DNA of 64,000 bases, taken from contig NZ_JACCJY010000013.1 of the NCBI RefSeq assembly GCF_014596085.1, forward strand, positions 62,001 through 126,000, read 5' to 3'. Both the position numbers and the translations under genes were made by a program. Position 1 is the stretch's first letter. Every line of letters starts with the position of its first letter. A model generated the notes under the pieces. It ran no database searches. It was not told the DNA's origin and saw nothing but the letters and a program-made list of their open reading frames with translations. Positions 1 to 9,364 of this stretch are shown one piece after another. Source of the DNA: Azospirillum tabaci. GTDB lineage: Bacteria > Pseudomonadota > Alphaproteobacteria > Azospirillales > Azospirillaceae.

Positions 1-2289
1 GCCAGCGGCATTCACGCGGCGGCGGAGGGCAAGCCGGTGCGCGCCGCCCTGCCGGCGGAGGCGGCGGAGGCGGTGACCCAGGCGCTGGCCGACGGGCGGA
101 ACCGCTACGAGCGGGAGCGCAGCCTGCTGGTCTTCCGCTCCACTTCGCGGCACCACGACACGGTGTTCCACATCAGCCACCGGCGCCCCCTGACGGAGGA
201 TGAACAGCGGCTGCTGGAGGTCTTCTGCTCCAAGGTCGCGGTCGGTTTCGACAACGTGCATCTCTATGAAGAGCTGACCGCGCTGAACCGCAACCTGGAA
301 AGCCAAGTGGCCGACCGCACCCGCGAACTGGTCGCCGCGACCGAGGCGGCGGAGGCCGCGCGGTCGGAAGCGGAGGCTGCCAACCAGGCCAAGTCGCTGT
401 TCCTGGCGACCATGAGCCACGAGATCCGCACCCCGATGAACGGCGTCCAGGGCATGCTGGAACTGCTGGAATACACGCCGCTGACTCCCGAGCAGCAGGA
501 ATTGGTTTCCGTGGTGCGCGATTCGGCGGGGGCGCTGCTGACCATCATCAACGACATCCTGGATTTCTCGAAGATCGAGGCCGGGCGGCTGGATCTGGAG
601 CGCGCTCCGGTGTCGCTGTCCGCGGTGGTGGAGGGCGTGGCCGAGACGCTGGCCCCGGCGGCGCGGCAGAAGGACCTGACGCTGGTCACCTACGTCGATC
701 CCGACCTGCCGCCGCTGGTTATGGGCGATTCGGTGCGCATCCGGCAGGTGCTGTTCAACATCGCCGGCAACGCCGTGAAGTTCACCCCCTCCGGCTCGGT
801 GCGCATCCGGGCTGAACTGGCACGGTTCGAGGACGGGCGGGCGACGATCCGGATCGCCGTGACCGACACCGGAATCGGCATCGCCAAGGAGGCGCAGGCC
901 CAGCTGTTCCGTCCCTTCACCCAGGCCGAGGCTTCGACCACCCGGCGCTTCGGCGGGACGGGGCTGGGGCTGTCGATCTGCCGCCGTCTGGCCGAGCTGA
1001 TGGGCGGCGAGGTGGGCGTGGCGAGCGAACCGGGCCGCGGCTCCACCTTCTGGTTCACCTTCACCGCCGATCTCGCCCCGGACGGCGACGCCATGGGTGT
1101 CGCGGCTCCGCCTTTGGCCGGACTATCGGTGTTGCTCCTGGCGGCCGACGCGGAGGAACGGCGATTCCTCGCCCGCTACCTGAACACCGACGGCGCCGTG
1201 TTGCTGGATGCGCCGGACGCCATCGCGGGGATTCAGGCGCTGCCGCCCGGCACGCCTTGCGACGTCGTGCTCACCACCGCCGAGGGGGATTTGCAGGCGC
1301 TGGACGCCGCGGCGCCGGGGCTGGCGCGCGGACGGGTGTTGCTGGGCGGCCGTGGTGCCTTGATCGATGCGGTCGGGCTCGCCCGCCCGGTGCGCCGCGG
1401 TCATCTGGTGCGCGCCGTGCTGGCCGCCGCGGGCCGCGGGCCGGCGGTCGAGGCCGACACAGGGCATCCCGGACTGTCCACGGCTTCCTTGACGGGGGAC
1501 GGAGCGGCGTCCCCGCCACGCATCCTGGTGGCCGAGGATCATCCGACCAACCGGCAGGTCATCCAGCGGCAGCTCGCCCTGCTCGGCCAAGCGGCGGACC
1601 TGGCGGAGGACGGCGTCCAAGCCTTGGCCCTGTGGCGCAACGGCGATTACGCGCTTCTGCTGACCGACTGCCAGATGCCGGAGATGGACGGATTCGAGCT
1701 GACCCGGCTGATCCGTGCCGAAGAGGCGGCGAAAGGGCGTCCACGCCTGCCCATCATCGCGGTCACCGCCAACGCCATGGCCGGCGAGGCGCAACGCTGC
1801 CTGTCGGCGGGGATGGACGACGCCGTGTCGAAGCCGGTTGAGATCGGCCAACTGCGCCGCCTGCTGGACCGCCACCTGCCATCCAAGCCCGCGTCCGAAC
1901 CGGCGCCGGCTCCCTCCGCATCCACCGCGGCGCCGGCGGCCGGCTCCGACGCGCCGCCCATCGACGTGGGCGTTCTGGCGACGCTGTTCGACGGGGACAT
2001 GGAGTTCGTCGGGCAATTGCTGCAGGAGTTCATCGTCTCCAACAGCGCCAGCCGCGACCGTCTGGTCGCCGCCCACGAGGCGGCGGATTGGGACAGCGTG
2101 CGTCAGGCGGCCCACAAGCTGGCGGGGTCCTCCCGCACGGTGGGCGCGCGGGACCTGGCGGCGGCAAGCGACGCCATCGAGTTGGCCTGCGTCGACCAGC
2201 GGCTGGACGGCATCGGTGCGCTGGTTGCCCGCGCCGATCGGGAGCTGGGCCGTGCCGCCGCGTACATTCATGGCATGGCGCCGGCTTAG
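1..2289 (+). CDS. Hybrid sensor histidine kinase / response regulator with Hpt domain (5' end cut by window)
   Basis: The reading frame is open from the first base, so the N-terminus lies outside the window. The first visible part ([13 protein letters not shown], then [14 protein letters not shown]) resembles the end of a DUF3369 sensory region. A short coiled coil follows, then a HisKA domain with the phospho-accepting His in [11 protein letters not shown] (codon at base 418) and a HATPase domain with G-box [18 protein letters not shown]. Next are a degenerate receiver-like segment, a canonical receiver ([13 protein letters not shown]; phospho-Asp in [13 protein letters not shown]) and a C-terminal Hpt domain (AAHKLAGSS). 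This is the layout of a multi-step phosphorelay kinase. The signal is unknown. It is convergent with the next gene and has no visible link to nif. Confidence 0.88.
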   Translation, partial: ASGIHAAAEGKPVRAALPAEAAEAVTQALADGRNRYERERSLLVFRSTSRHHDTVFHISHRRPLTEDEQRLLEVFCSKVAVGFDNVHLYEELTALNRNLESQVADRTRELVAATEAAEAARSEAEAANQAKSLFLATMSHEIRTPMNGVQGMLELLEYTPLTPEQQELVSVVRDSAGALLTIINDILDFSKIEAGRLDLERAPVSLSAVVEGVAETLAPAARQKDLTLVTYVDPDLPPLVMGDSVRIRQVLFNIAGNAVKFTPSGSVRIRAELARFEDGRATIRIAVTDTGIGIAKEAQAQLFRPFTQAEASTTRRFGGTGLGLSICRRLAELMGGEVGVASEPGRGSTFWFTFTADLAPDGDAMGVAAPPLAGLSVLLLAADAEERRFLARYLNTDGAVLLDAPDAIAGIQALPPGTPCDVVLTTAEGDLQALDAAAPGLARGRVLLGGRGALIDAVGLARPVRRGHLVRAVLAAAGRGPAVEADTGHPGLSTASLTGDGAASPPRILVAEDHPTNRQVIQRQLALLGQAADLAEDGVQALALWRNGDYALLLTDCQMPEMDGFELTRLIRAEEAAKGRPRLPIIAVTANAMAGEAQRCLSAGMDDAVSKPVEIGQLRRLLDRHLPSKPASEPAPAPSASTAAPAAGSDAPPIDVGVLATLFDGDMEFVGQLLQEFIVSNSASRDRLVAAHEAADWDSVRQAAHKLAGSSRTVGARDLAAASDAIELACVDQRLDGIGALVARADRELGRAAAYIHGMAPA

Positions 2290-2342
2290 CGAACCGCCGC
2301 CGGCCCCAGCCGTCGATCCGGCGGCCCCTCAGGCGGCCCCCC

Positions 2343-4334
2343 TCAGGCGGCTATGGGCCGCAGGGTACGGTCGCGGACCAGCGCGTTGAAGCAGTCTTCG
2401 AATCCGGCCTTCGCCTCGTCCGGCAAGTCGAAACGGACATGGCAGCTCTGGGCGCCCACCGTCACGACGGCGAAGGGCAGGGGCATGCCGAAGCCATCGA
2501 TGCGCAGCGTTCCGCGCGTGCCGTTCGTGGCACCGTCCCAGACTTGCAGCGCGGCGCCGCTGGAGGACAGGTTCTCCAGGCGGCAGATCCGGCTGCCGTC
2601 CGGGGTGTCGGCGCGGGCGGGGAGGTCCACCGCATAGCGGGTCTCGCGGCGGCGATCCACCTCGCTCATCGAGGTGCGGACGACCCGGACCAGGACGCCG
2701 CGCAGTTCGTCGATGCTTCCGGAGACGTCGTCGGCGATGACGCGCACGTCGGCGGCGCGGTCGCCGGTGGCCTTCGCCTCGCTCGACACTTCGGCGATCC
2801 GGTGGGAGACCTCGCGCGCGGCTTCAGCGGTCTGGTTGACGCTGCGGCTGATCTCCTGGGTCGCGGCGGCCTGTTCCTCCATCGCCGCGGCGATCGCTCC
2901 GGCCACCTGATCCACCTCGGCGATGCTGCCGGTGATGGTGGAGACGGCGGCCACGGCGCCACCGGTCGCCGCCCGGATCTCGCCGATCTGCTGGGCGATG
3001 TCCTCGGTCGCCTGTGCGGTCTGGCTTGCCAGATTCTTCACCTCGCTGGCCACCACGGCGAATCCCTTGCCGGCCTCGCCGGCCCTTGCGGCCTCGATGG
3101 TGGCGTTCAGCGCCAGCAGATTGGTCTGGCTCGCGATGTTCTGGATGAGCTGGGCGACGTCGCCGATCTTCTGCACGGCGTCGGACAGCGACTGGATGGT
3201 GCCGCGCGCCTGATTGCCCTTTTCCACGGCGACGCGGGTGATGCTGCTGGCCTGCGCCACCTGGGTGCCGATCTCGCGGATCGAGGCGGCCAACTCCTCC
3301 GAGGCGGCGGCGACGGTCTGGGCGTTGTGCAGGGCCTGCTCCGCGGCGGTGGCCACGGACTGGCTGTTCGCCCCGACCGCGCTCGCCGACTGGGCCATGG
3401 CGGCGGCGTTGCGTTCCATCTGCCCGGTGCGTTCGGACACCCGGTCCACGGCGTTGCGGGTTTCACGCTCCACCGTCTGGGCCATGGTTTCCAGCGCGTC
3501 GCGCTTGGCAGCCTCGGCCTGCTCCTGCTGGCGTGCCTGCTCCTGGCGCATGCGCTGGTTTTCCAGCCCGTTGGCCTTGAACACCTCCACCGCCCGGGCC
3601 ATCGCGCCGATCTCGTCGCGCCCGCCGGCCGCTGGCACGATGGTGTCATAGTCGCCTCCGACGATGCGCCGCATCGTCTCGGTGAGCCGCGCCACCGGCC
3701 GTACGACGCGGAGCACCACCACCGCCATACCCAGGATCACCATCACAGCGCCGATCCCCAGGAGCACCAGGGAGGTTAAATTGGCGGTGGCGTGGGTGGC
3801 CTGAGCCTCCGCATAGCGCTCCCCGGCGACCCGCACCTGAAGGTCGATGAGTTGGCTGATGCCGTCGGTGACGGGATCGATCGTCTGGTACAGGTCGCTC
3901 TTCACGAAGGCGTCCAGCGCGGCGGTGTCCCGACCCGACAGGACGCCGATCAACCGTTCCACCGTCGCGTTGGCTTTGGCCATGTCCGGCTTGATCCCAT
4001 TCACCAGCGCCGTCTCATCCGGGTCGAGGTCGGTGCCGAGATAGGCGTTCCAGCGCTCGCGAATGTCGTCCTTGGCCTTGCGGACGGAAGACAGGCTTTC
4101 GTCCCATGTGAAGTTGCCATTGCGCACCTTGTGCGAGGCATCGACGATGAAGACGGCATAAGCGTCGGAGATGATCTTGAGGTCTCGCAAGGGCAAAACG
4201 CGCTCATCATGAACCGTGCGGAGATTCCCGTTCGCCACGTTGAGCGCGCGCAGCCCTGCCAGATCGCTCAGCGCCAGCAGGACACCCAACAGGCTGAGAA
4301 CCGAAAGCAATATGAATTTGATAGTGAATCGCAT
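2343..4334 (-). CDS. Methyl-accepting chemotaxis protein with C-terminal PilZ domain
   Basis: A 663-residue membrane chemoreceptor. It has an N-terminal membrane helix (about residues 7-29), a periplasmic four-helix-bundle sensor region, a second membrane helix (about 187-210), HAMP, and a long cytoplasmic signalling domain with the conserved hairpin tip ([20 protein letters not shown]). The last 100 residues form a PilZ domain: [14 protein letters not shown] is followed by [10 protein letters not shown], the usual RxxxR and (D/N)xSxxG c-di-GMP motifs. A chemoreceptor ending in PilZ is the architecture of Tlp1 of A. brasilense. I cannot say whether this is Tlp1 or a paralogue. It probably couples a ligand or energy signal and c-di-GMP to swimming. 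Confidence 0.88.
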   Translation of the reverse strand: MRFTIKFILLSVLSLLGVLLALSDLAGLRALNVANGNLRTVHDERVLPLRDLKIISDAYAVFIVDASHKVRNGNFTWDESLSSVRKAKDDIRERWNAYLGTDLDPDETALVNGIKPDMAKANATVERLIGVLSGRDTAALDAFVKSDLYQTIDPVTDGISQLIDLQVRVAGERYAEAQATHATANLTSLVLLGIGAVMVILGMAVVVLRVVRPVARLTETMRRIVGGDYDTIVPAAGGRDEIGAMARAVEVFKANGLENQRMRQEQARQQEQAEAAKRDALETMAQTVERETRNAVDRVSERTGQMERNAAAMAQSASAVGANSQSVATAAEQALHNAQTVAAASEELAASIREIGTQVAQASSITRVAVEKGNQARGTIQSLSDAVQKIGDVAQLIQNIASQTNLLALNATIEAARAGEAGKGFAVVASEVKNLASQTAQATEDIAQQIGEIRAATGGAVAAVSTITGSIAEVDQVAGAIAAAMEEQAAATQEISRSVNQTAEAAREVSHRIAEVSSEAKATGDRAADVRVIADDVSGSIDELRGVLVRVVRTSMSEVDRRRETRYAVDLPARADTPDGSRICRLENLSSSGAALQVWDGATNGTRGTLRIDGFGMPLPFAVVTVGAQSCHVRFDLPDEAKAGFEDCFNALVRDRTLRPIAA

Positions 4335-4423
4335 GACGCGCTCCCTTCTTGCAGCGGATTCAGATCCGCTTGTTTGCGTTTTCTTGCGAGCGCCACTGTG
4401 CGGTTCAATAAGTAAATAAAATC

Positions 4424-4487
4424 AAAAGACCGCCGCCATTCCTTGGCTATAGTCGGTAATATGTTTGACGTGGGGCGGCGGTCTTTT
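4424..4487 (-). terminator. Inverted repeat with U-tract, terminator-like
   Basis: Two perfect 14-base arms, AAAAGACCGCCGCC and GGCGGCGGTCTTTT, are separated by a 36-base AT-richer loop. Either strand would end in a U-run after a GC-rich stem. It lies between the small unknown gene and the chemoreceptor, both on the minus strand, so it probably ends transcription of the small gene. The long loop is unusual for an intrinsic terminator. Confidence 0.6.
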
Positions 4488-4548
4488 GGATGGATTTATG
4501 ATGTTGTGCTGCTTGTCATTCCTTGTTGCGGCGAGAGTTTAGAAAGTT

Positions 4549-4848
4549 TCAGTGAATCTTTATTTCATTGCCGTGGTCCCGGCGATAAATGTGCACATGG
4601 TAGGCGGCCATCGGGTTGCCTCGGACATACTCGACCAGTCGCCGTTCCGTGTCCGGCGTGGCGTTGCGGATCAGCATCTGCCAAGCCGGCTCCATGGTGG
4701 CGCGCTGCGTCTCGTTGTGCGGCAGCATGATGAAGCCGGCCCATTCCGGCCGGAAGTCGGCCAGATAGCTTTCGGCGTAATGCCGCATCATGGACGCGTC
4801 GTTGACATTGACCGACTTCATGTTCTCGAAGCAGACACGAAGCTGCAT
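4549..4848 (-). CDS. Conserved-looking small hypothetical protein
   Basis: A soluble 99-residue protein beginning MQLRVCFENMKSVNVND and ending HIYRRDHGNEIKIH; I do not recognise the family. This ATG was chosen over one 22 codons upstream because GGGAGACGGGAA directly precedes it. No signal peptide, membrane helix or Cys cluster is seen. It is alone between two terminator-like hairpins downstream of fixX, so it is probably monocistronic. Confidence 0.6.
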   Translation of the reverse strand: MQLRVCFENMKSVNVNDASMMRHYAESYLADFRPEWAGFIMLPHNETQRATMEPAWQMLIRNATPDTERRLVEYVRGNPMAAYHVHIYRRDHGNEIKIH

Positions 4849-4966
4849 TTCCCGTCTCCCTCGTCTTGCAGGTCTCGATACAACGGATATGTGCGACGTC
4901 CGTCCCTTCCGCATCCACCGGGCGGTTGAAAATTCGGGTGGGGCGGGGGCGCGCCCACGACGAAGA

Positions 4967-4995
4967 AACCCCTCCCCGCAGGGCGGGAAGGGGTT
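4967..4995 (-). terminator. Terminator downstream of fixX
   Basis: A 13-base imperfect stem (AACCCCTTCCCGC with GCGGGGAGGGGTT on the minus strand) with a three-base loop, followed on that strand by TTTCTT. It lies 75 bases after fixX and probably ends the fixABCX transcript. Confidence 0.6.
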
Positions 4996-5069
4996 CTAGT
5001 CATGGCGGATAGGAGAGGGAGACGACCGGCAGGCCAGCGGCGAAGGCCGTAGGACCGCCGGTGCGTTCC

Positions 5070-5363
5070 TCAACCAAACTTATAACTGATGCCGTAGCCG
5101 CCCCGCGGGTAGTCCCACTGAATATTTTCCTTGTCCTGGCAGACCACGCGGCAGGTCCCGCATTCCAGGCAGCCGTCGGTGGCCAGCGTCACGCTGCCGG
5201 TTTCGTTCTTCGTGTAGCAGGCCGCCGGGCAGCAGACGGTGCAGGCCTGGGACTCGCAGGACTTGCAGACCGCGTCGTTGCGGATCTGGATGTGCGGCCG
5301 GCTCTCGTCGACGATGTAGCGGTTCTGGTACAGCTTCTCTTCGATCTTGACCACGATGCTCAT
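5070..5363 (-). CDS. fixX: FixX, ferredoxin-like subunit of the electron-bifurcating FixABCX complex
   Basis: A 97-residue ferredoxin-like protein that passes electrons with FixC between the flavin centres and quinone. FixABCX supplies low-potential electrons to nitrogenase by splitting electrons from NADH. Cysteines fall in two clusters: CKSCESQACTVCCP near residue 33 and CLECGTCRVVC near residue 65, as in ETF:quinone oxidoreductase ferredoxin domains. The start overlaps the fixC stop (ATGA), indicating translational coupling. It is the last gene of the fixABCX operon. Confidence 0.95.
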   Translation of the reverse strand: MSIVVKIEEKLYQNRYIVDESRPHIQIRNDAVCKSCESQACTVCCPAACYTKNETGSVTLATDGCLECGTCRVVCQDKENIQWDYPRGGYGISYKFG

Positions 5364-6661
5364 CGCACGGCCCTCACCAGCTTGATTGCGTCGCCGACCA
5401 GACCCATGATCGAGCGCTTCTTGACGAAGGACTTCATGATCTCCTTCTCCTTCGTCTTCTTGTCCACGCTGTCCACGGTGAACCAGCTGTGGGCGGCGGC
5501 GGTCAGCGTGTCGGGATAGGCGCCGAAGAACTGCTTGTTCTCGTGCATGATGCCCGGCAGGTTCCGGTACTTCTTCAGGTCCTTCATGATGAAGCTGTCG
5601 TCCAGCTTCTTCTTGTAGGCGGCGAGGTTGGCGGCGTTGAAGGGCTTGCCGGCCTGCTTCAGCTCGATCACCGTCTCCGCCGCCATGCGGCCCGACGCCA
5701 TGGCGAGGTTGGAGCCCTCGCGGTGGGCGGCGTTGTTGAAGTGGGCGGCGTCGCCGACCACCATCCAGCCGTCCCCAAAGAGCTGCGGAACCGCCTTGTA
5801 GCCGCCCTCGGGGATCATGTGGGCGGCGTATTCCTTCATCTCCGCCCCTTCGATCAGCGGCTTGATGACGGGGTGGTTCTTCAGATCCTCCAGCATCTTG
5901 TAAGGCGGGATGGCGCCCTCCTTGAAGTCGGAGATCAGGCAGCCGATGCCGATCGTCAGCGATTCCTTGTTGGTGTAGAGGAACGCGGTGCCGACCATGC
6001 CCTTGGTCACCTTGCCCATGATCTCGATGACCACGCCCTCTTCGTCCTTCAGGCCGAAGCGCTGCTGGATCAGCTCGGGATCGATGAACAGGATTTCCTT
6101 GACCGCCAGCGCGACGTTCTGCGGCGCCAGCTCCTGCTGGAAGCCGGTGCGGCGGGCGAGCAGGGCGTTCACGCCGTCGGCCATGATGACCACGTCGGCG
6201 TGGATCTCGCCGCCCTCGCGGTCGGTGCGCACGCCGATGACCTTGCCGGACGCGTCGCGGATCAGCTCCGTCACCGTGGTCTCGCAGATCTGCAGGCCGC
6301 CGGCCTCGCGGATCTTCTCGGAGAACCACTTGTCGATGTTGGCGCGGATGATCGTGTAGCGGTTCGGCTTGTCGCTGTTGAAGGCGTCCGAGCGGTAGTT
6401 GGTGCCGATGTAGTTGTCGTCGCCGAGCAGCCAGATGCGCTGTTCGATGATGTGGCGCTCGGTCGGGCAATCCTCACGGAAGTCCGGGATGATCTTCTCC
6501 AGCTCGGCGGCGTACATGATGCCGCCCTGGACGTTCTTGGCGCCGGGATACTCCCCGCGCTCGAGCTGAAGAACGTTGAGGCCCTGCTTGGCCAGCGTGT
6601 AGGCCGCCGCGTTGCCGGACGGGCCGGCACCGATGACGATGGCGTCGAACTTTTCGACCAT
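5360..6661 (-). CDS. fixC: FixC, flavoprotein of the FixABCX complex (ETF-quinone oxidoreductase type)
   Basis: A 433-residue flavoprotein of the ETF-QO family. The FAD-binding Rossmann motif GAGPSGNAAAYTLAKQG starts near residue 12. A second FAD motif, GDGWMVVGDAAHFNN, includes the conserved GD-A near residue 287. Family knowledge: FixC accepts electrons from FixAB and, with FixX, delivers them to the membrane quinone pool. It lies 30 bases after fixB and overlaps fixX. Confidence 0.96.
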   Translation of the reverse strand: MVEKFDAIVIGAGPSGNAAAYTLAKQGLNVLQLERGEYPGAKNVQGGIMYAAELEKIIPDFREDCPTERHIIEQRIWLLGDDNYIGTNYRSDAFNSDKPNRYTIIRANIDKWFSEKIREAGGLQICETTVTELIRDASGKVIGVRTDREGGEIHADVVIMADGVNALLARRTGFQQELAPQNVALAVKEILFIDPELIQQRFGLKDEEGVVIEIMGKVTKGMVGTAFLYTNKESLTIGIGCLISDFKEGAIPPYKMLEDLKNHPVIKPLIEGAEMKEYAAHMIPEGGYKAVPQLFGDGWMVVGDAAHFNNAAHREGSNLAMASGRMAAETVIELKQAGKPFNAANLAAYKKKLDDSFIMKDLKKYRNLPGIMHENKQFFGAYPDTLTAAAHSWFTVDSVDKKTKEKEIMKSFVKKRSIMGLVGDAIKLVRAVR

Positions 6662-6691
6662 GGTCCTTGTGGCTCCTGTTCGTCCGGATGT

Positions 6692-7771
6692 TCAGCCGGC
6701 CAGCCGGTTGACCGAGAGGCGCTTGCCGAAAGCGTCGGTCAGGGCCGGCAGGATGGTCAGCGCGTCGCCGACCAGCCCGAGATGGGCGAAGTCGAAGATC
6801 GGCGCGTTGGGGTCGGTGTTGATGGCCAGGATCAGGTCGGACTTCTCCATGCCGACCCGGTGCTGGATGGCGCCGGAGATGCCGGCGGCGATGTAGAGCT
6901 TCGGGCGCACCGTCTTGCCGGTCTGCCCGACTTGGCGGTCGAAGCCGGTCCAGCCGGCCTGGACCAGCGGGCGGGTCACCCCGACCTCGCCGCCCAGAAC
7001 CTTGGCGAGGTCGAAGACCAGCTTCAGGTTCTCCGGCTTGCCCAGCCCCTTGCCCGCCGCGACGATGATGTCGGCGAAGGCGAGCTGCGCCTCGTTCTGC
7101 TCGCGGTCGGCGATGAAGCTCAGCACCTTGGTGATGATGTCGTCCTCGCGCAGCGCCGGGAACACCTCCACCACGCGGCCGGTGCGGCTGTCGTCGCGGT
7201 CGGGCATGGACATCACGCGCGGCCGCACCGTGGCCATCTGCGGGCGGTAGGCCAGCGTCTGGATGGTGCAGAGCAGGGTGCCGCCGAAGGTCGGGCGGGT
7301 GGCCGCCAGCGACCGGTTGTCCATGTAGATGTCCAGCTCGGTGCAGTCGGCGGTCAGGCCGGTGGCGAGCGTGGTGGCGATGGCGCCGGCGAGATCGCGG
7401 CCCAGCGTGGTGGCGCCCAGCAGCACGATCTCCGGCTTGTAGGTGTTGACCACGTCGGTCATCACCCGCGTGTAGGGATCGGTGCGGTAGTCGGCCAGGA
7501 CCGGGTCGGTCACCTTGTAGACGACGTCGGCGCCGTAGGTGAAGGCGTCGCCGCAGATGGCGTTCAGCTCCGGGCTGTCGGCGCCCAGCACCACGGCCCC
7601 CACCTCGACGCCCAGCTTGTCGGCGAGCTTGCGGGCTTCGCCCACCAGCTCCCACGACACGGAATGGACGGAGCCGCGCTCCTGCTCCACGATCACCCAG
7701 ATGCCCTTGTATTCCTTCAGGTGCTCGGGCAGTTGGAACTTGCGTCCCTGCGGCTTGCTTGGTTCGCTCAT
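6692..7771 (-). CDS. fixB: FixB, electron transfer flavoprotein alpha subunit
   Basis: A 359-residue ETF-alpha family protein. The N-terminal half is the nucleotide-binding-fold domain. The C-terminal half holds the FAD-binding ETF-alpha signature: [17 protein letters not shown], then [13 protein letters not shown]. With FixA it forms the bifurcating flavoprotein that oxidises NADH. GGAGACATCCCG precedes the start. It lies 53 bases after fixA in the same operon. Confidence 0.96.
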   Translation of the reverse strand: MSEPSKPQGRKFQLPEHLKEYKGIWVIVEQERGSVHSVSWELVGEARKLADKLGVEVGAVVLGADSPELNAICGDAFTYGADVVYKVTDPVLADYRTDPYTRVMTDVVNTYKPEIVLLGATTLGRDLAGAIATTLATGLTADCTELDIYMDNRSLAATRPTFGGTLLCTIQTLAYRPQMATVRPRVMSMPDRDDSRTGRVVEVFPALREDDIITKVLSFIADREQNEAQLAFADIIVAAGKGLGKPENLKLVFDLAKVLGGEVGVTRPLVQAGWTGFDRQVGQTGKTVRPKLYIAAGISGAIQHRVGMEKSDLILAINTDPNAPIFDFAHLGLVGDALTILPALTDAFGKRLSVNRLAG

Positions 7772-7824
7772 CGGGATGTCTCCGGCGGAGGATTCGTCAG
7801 GAACGGCGCGTCAAGGCCAGCGCG

Positions 7825-8676
7825 TCACAGGCCGGCGGCGGCGCGGGCGAGCAGCTCGTCGGCGAGTTTCGGCTGGGCGCCGAAGATGGCGTCCACGGCG
7901 GCGGCGGCCTGGGCTTCGGCGGTGGGGGCCTCGGCCTCGACCATCGTCGCCTTCTGGGCGCGCGGCTTCGGGACGAAGACCTTCGACACGACGGTGGGCG
8001 AGCCCTTCAGCCCGACCTTCGTCTCTTCGGCGCCGGTGGTGTCCTTGTTCCAGGTCTTCAGGCCGTAGCGGGCGGCGCGGAACATGTCGTCCATCTTGCC
8101 GAAGCGGATGGTGTTCGTGCCTTCCAGCATCGTGATCATGCAGGGCAGGGCGGTCTTCAGCACCTGCACGCCGCCTTCGGAGCGGCGGTGCACGACGATT
8201 TCCTTGGCGCCCTGGTCGATCGACTCGATCTTCGTGATGTAGGTGAGCTGCTGGAAGCCCAGCCGCGTGGCGATGCCCGGACCGACCTGCGCGGTGTCGC
8301 CGTCGACCGTCTGCTTGCCGCAGAAGACCAGATCGACCGTCTCCTCCTCCGACAGCTTCCGGATCGCCGAGGTCAGGGCGTAGGAGGTCGCCAGCGTGTC
8401 CGACCCCGCAAACTTGCGATCGGTCAGCAGCACCGCATCGTCGGCGCCCAGCGACAGCGCCTTGCGCAGCGAGGTTTCGGCCATCGGCGGCCCCATGGTC
8501 AGGACGGTGACGCGGGCGCCGACCTTGTCCTTGATCCGCAGCGCCTCCTCCAGCGAGAAGAGGTCGAAGGGGTTGATGATGGCCGGGACGCCCTGACGCA
8601 TGATCGTGTTCGTCACGGGGTGGATGCGGATCTGGGCGCTGTCGGGCACCTGTTTGATACAGACAACGATGTGCAT
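7825..8676 (-). CDS. fixA: FixA, electron transfer flavoprotein beta subunit
   Basis: A 283-residue ETF-beta family protein (MHIVVCIKQVPDSAQIRIHP start; VLTMGPPMAETSLRKALSLG; FCGKQTVDGDTAQVGPGIA, the ETF-beta signature). It is the NADH-oxidising partner of FixB. AAGGAGACCGGG lies directly before the ATG. First gene of fixABCX, with its own sigma-54 promoter and two NifA sites upstream. Confidence 0.96.
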   Translation of the reverse strand: MHIVVCIKQVPDSAQIRIHPVTNTIMRQGVPAIINPFDLFSLEEALRIKDKVGARVTVLTMGPPMAETSLRKALSLGADDAVLLTDRKFAGSDTLATSYALTSAIRKLSEEETVDLVFCGKQTVDGDTAQVGPGIATRLGFQQLTYITKIESIDQGAKEIVVHRRSEGGVQVLKTALPCMITMLEGTNTIRFGKMDDMFRAARYGLKTWNKDTTGAEETKVGLKGSPTVVSKVFVPKPRAQKATMVEAEAPTAEAQAAAAVDAIFGAQPKLADELLARAAAGL

Positions 8677-8730
8677 CCCGGTCTCCTTGACATTCCGCCG
8701 CCTGTCGCGCGGCGTGGCTATGGTCCTATC

Positions 8731-8746
8731 AGCAAGCGGCGTGCCA
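8731..8746 (-). promoter_or_regulatory. Sigma-54 (-24/-12) promoter of fixABCX
   Basis: On the minus strand TGGCACG-CCGC-TTGCT matches the RpoN consensus exactly, 55 bases before the fixA start. The same 16 bases occur before the iscA-nifUSV operon. Confidence 0.93.
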
Positions 8747-8804
8747 GTTCCGTGCTGGCGCGGTAAGACGTTGAATTTGACGGATTTTATGGCGATTGAG
8801 AGAT

Positions 8805-8820
8805 TGTCGCAAAAACGACA
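8805..8820. promoter_or_regulatory. NifA upstream activator site for fixA (proximal)
   Basis: TGT-CGCAAAAACG-ACA fits the NifA consensus TGT-N10-ACA, about 60 bases upstream of the -24 element. Confidence 0.8.
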
Positions 8821-8895
8821 AAGGACCGGCGTGTCGGCTTCTCAACAGGGGGTGTGTGCCGCGGCCCGACGCGATCCCGGCCCTCCTGCGCCCTC

Positions 8896-8911
8896 TGTCG
8901 CCTATGGGACA
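8896..8911. promoter_or_regulatory. NifA upstream activator site for fixA (distal)
   Basis: TGT-CGCCTATGGG-ACA, a second consensus match about 150 bases upstream of the -24 element. Both sites begin TGTCGC. Confidence 0.7.
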
Positions 8912-8955
8912 AACCCGACAACGGCCGGCCGAGGCGGAGGATGGCCGGAAAGCGG

Positions 8956-8999
8956 AACGGCCCGCGGACGCTCGCCGGTGGGCGGGTCCGCAGGCCGTT
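8956..8999 (-). terminator. Stem-loop ending the nifW operon
   Basis: A long stem (AACGGCC and GCGGAC pairing with GTCCGC and GGCCGTT, one mismatch between the segments) lies 25 bases after nifW. There is no long U-run, so it could be a terminator or a 3' stabilising hairpin. It also separates nifW from the fixA control region. Confidence 0.5.
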
Positions 9000-9023
9000 C
9001 TGGAAGCGAACGATGGGAAGGGA

Positions 9024-9347
9024 TCAGGTCGGCAGCAGGGCGTCCAGCGGGACGAAGCGGTCGGCCATCCGCTTGGCCTCCTCCTGATGGACCTTGAAGG
9101 TCTTCTCGGCGATGGCGTTGGACGCGACGAAGTCCTGATAGGCGCGCTGCAGATGGGCGCTGTAGCGGGCGGCCATGCCCTCGTCGTCCAGCCCTTCCAT
9201 GCCGGTGTCGGCGGATAGATAGTCGTGGAAGCGCTGCAGGATGTGCAGGCGGTTCACGTTCACCACGCGCTGCTCGTAGGTGACGCCGAGGAAGCGCAGG
9301 AAGTCCTCCGCGGTCTCCAGATCCTCCAGATCGTCCTTGAAGCTCAT
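9024..9347 (-). CDS. nifW: NifW, nitrogenase-protective protein
   Basis: A 107-residue soluble protein matching NifW (FxxDLxxLETAEDFLRFLGV near the start, then VVNVNRLHILQRFHDYL). NifW acts with NifZ in maturation or oxygen protection of the MoFe protein. It is 17 bases downstream of cysE and last in the iscA-nifU-nifS-nifV-cysE-nifW operon, just before the fixA control region. Confidence 0.93.
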   Translation of the reverse strand: MSFKDDLEDLETAEDFLRFLGVTYEQRVVNVNRLHILQRFHDYLSADTGMEGLDDEGMAARYSAHLQRAYQDFVASNAIAEKTFKVHQEEAKRMADRFVPLDALLPT

Positions 9348-9364
9348 GGCGGGGTCCTTTCCAT

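Noticed and set aside
2088..3779. 563-residue plus-strand frame opposite the chemoreceptor
   Set aside because: It is Arg/Gly/His-rich, has no motif and is a shadow of the MCP gene, which has clear domains.
5489..8068. 859-residue plus-strand frame opposite fixC-fixB-fixA
   Set aside because: Composition is that of a reverse-complement shadow (runs of G, V, A, H, D); the fix genes explain this DNA.
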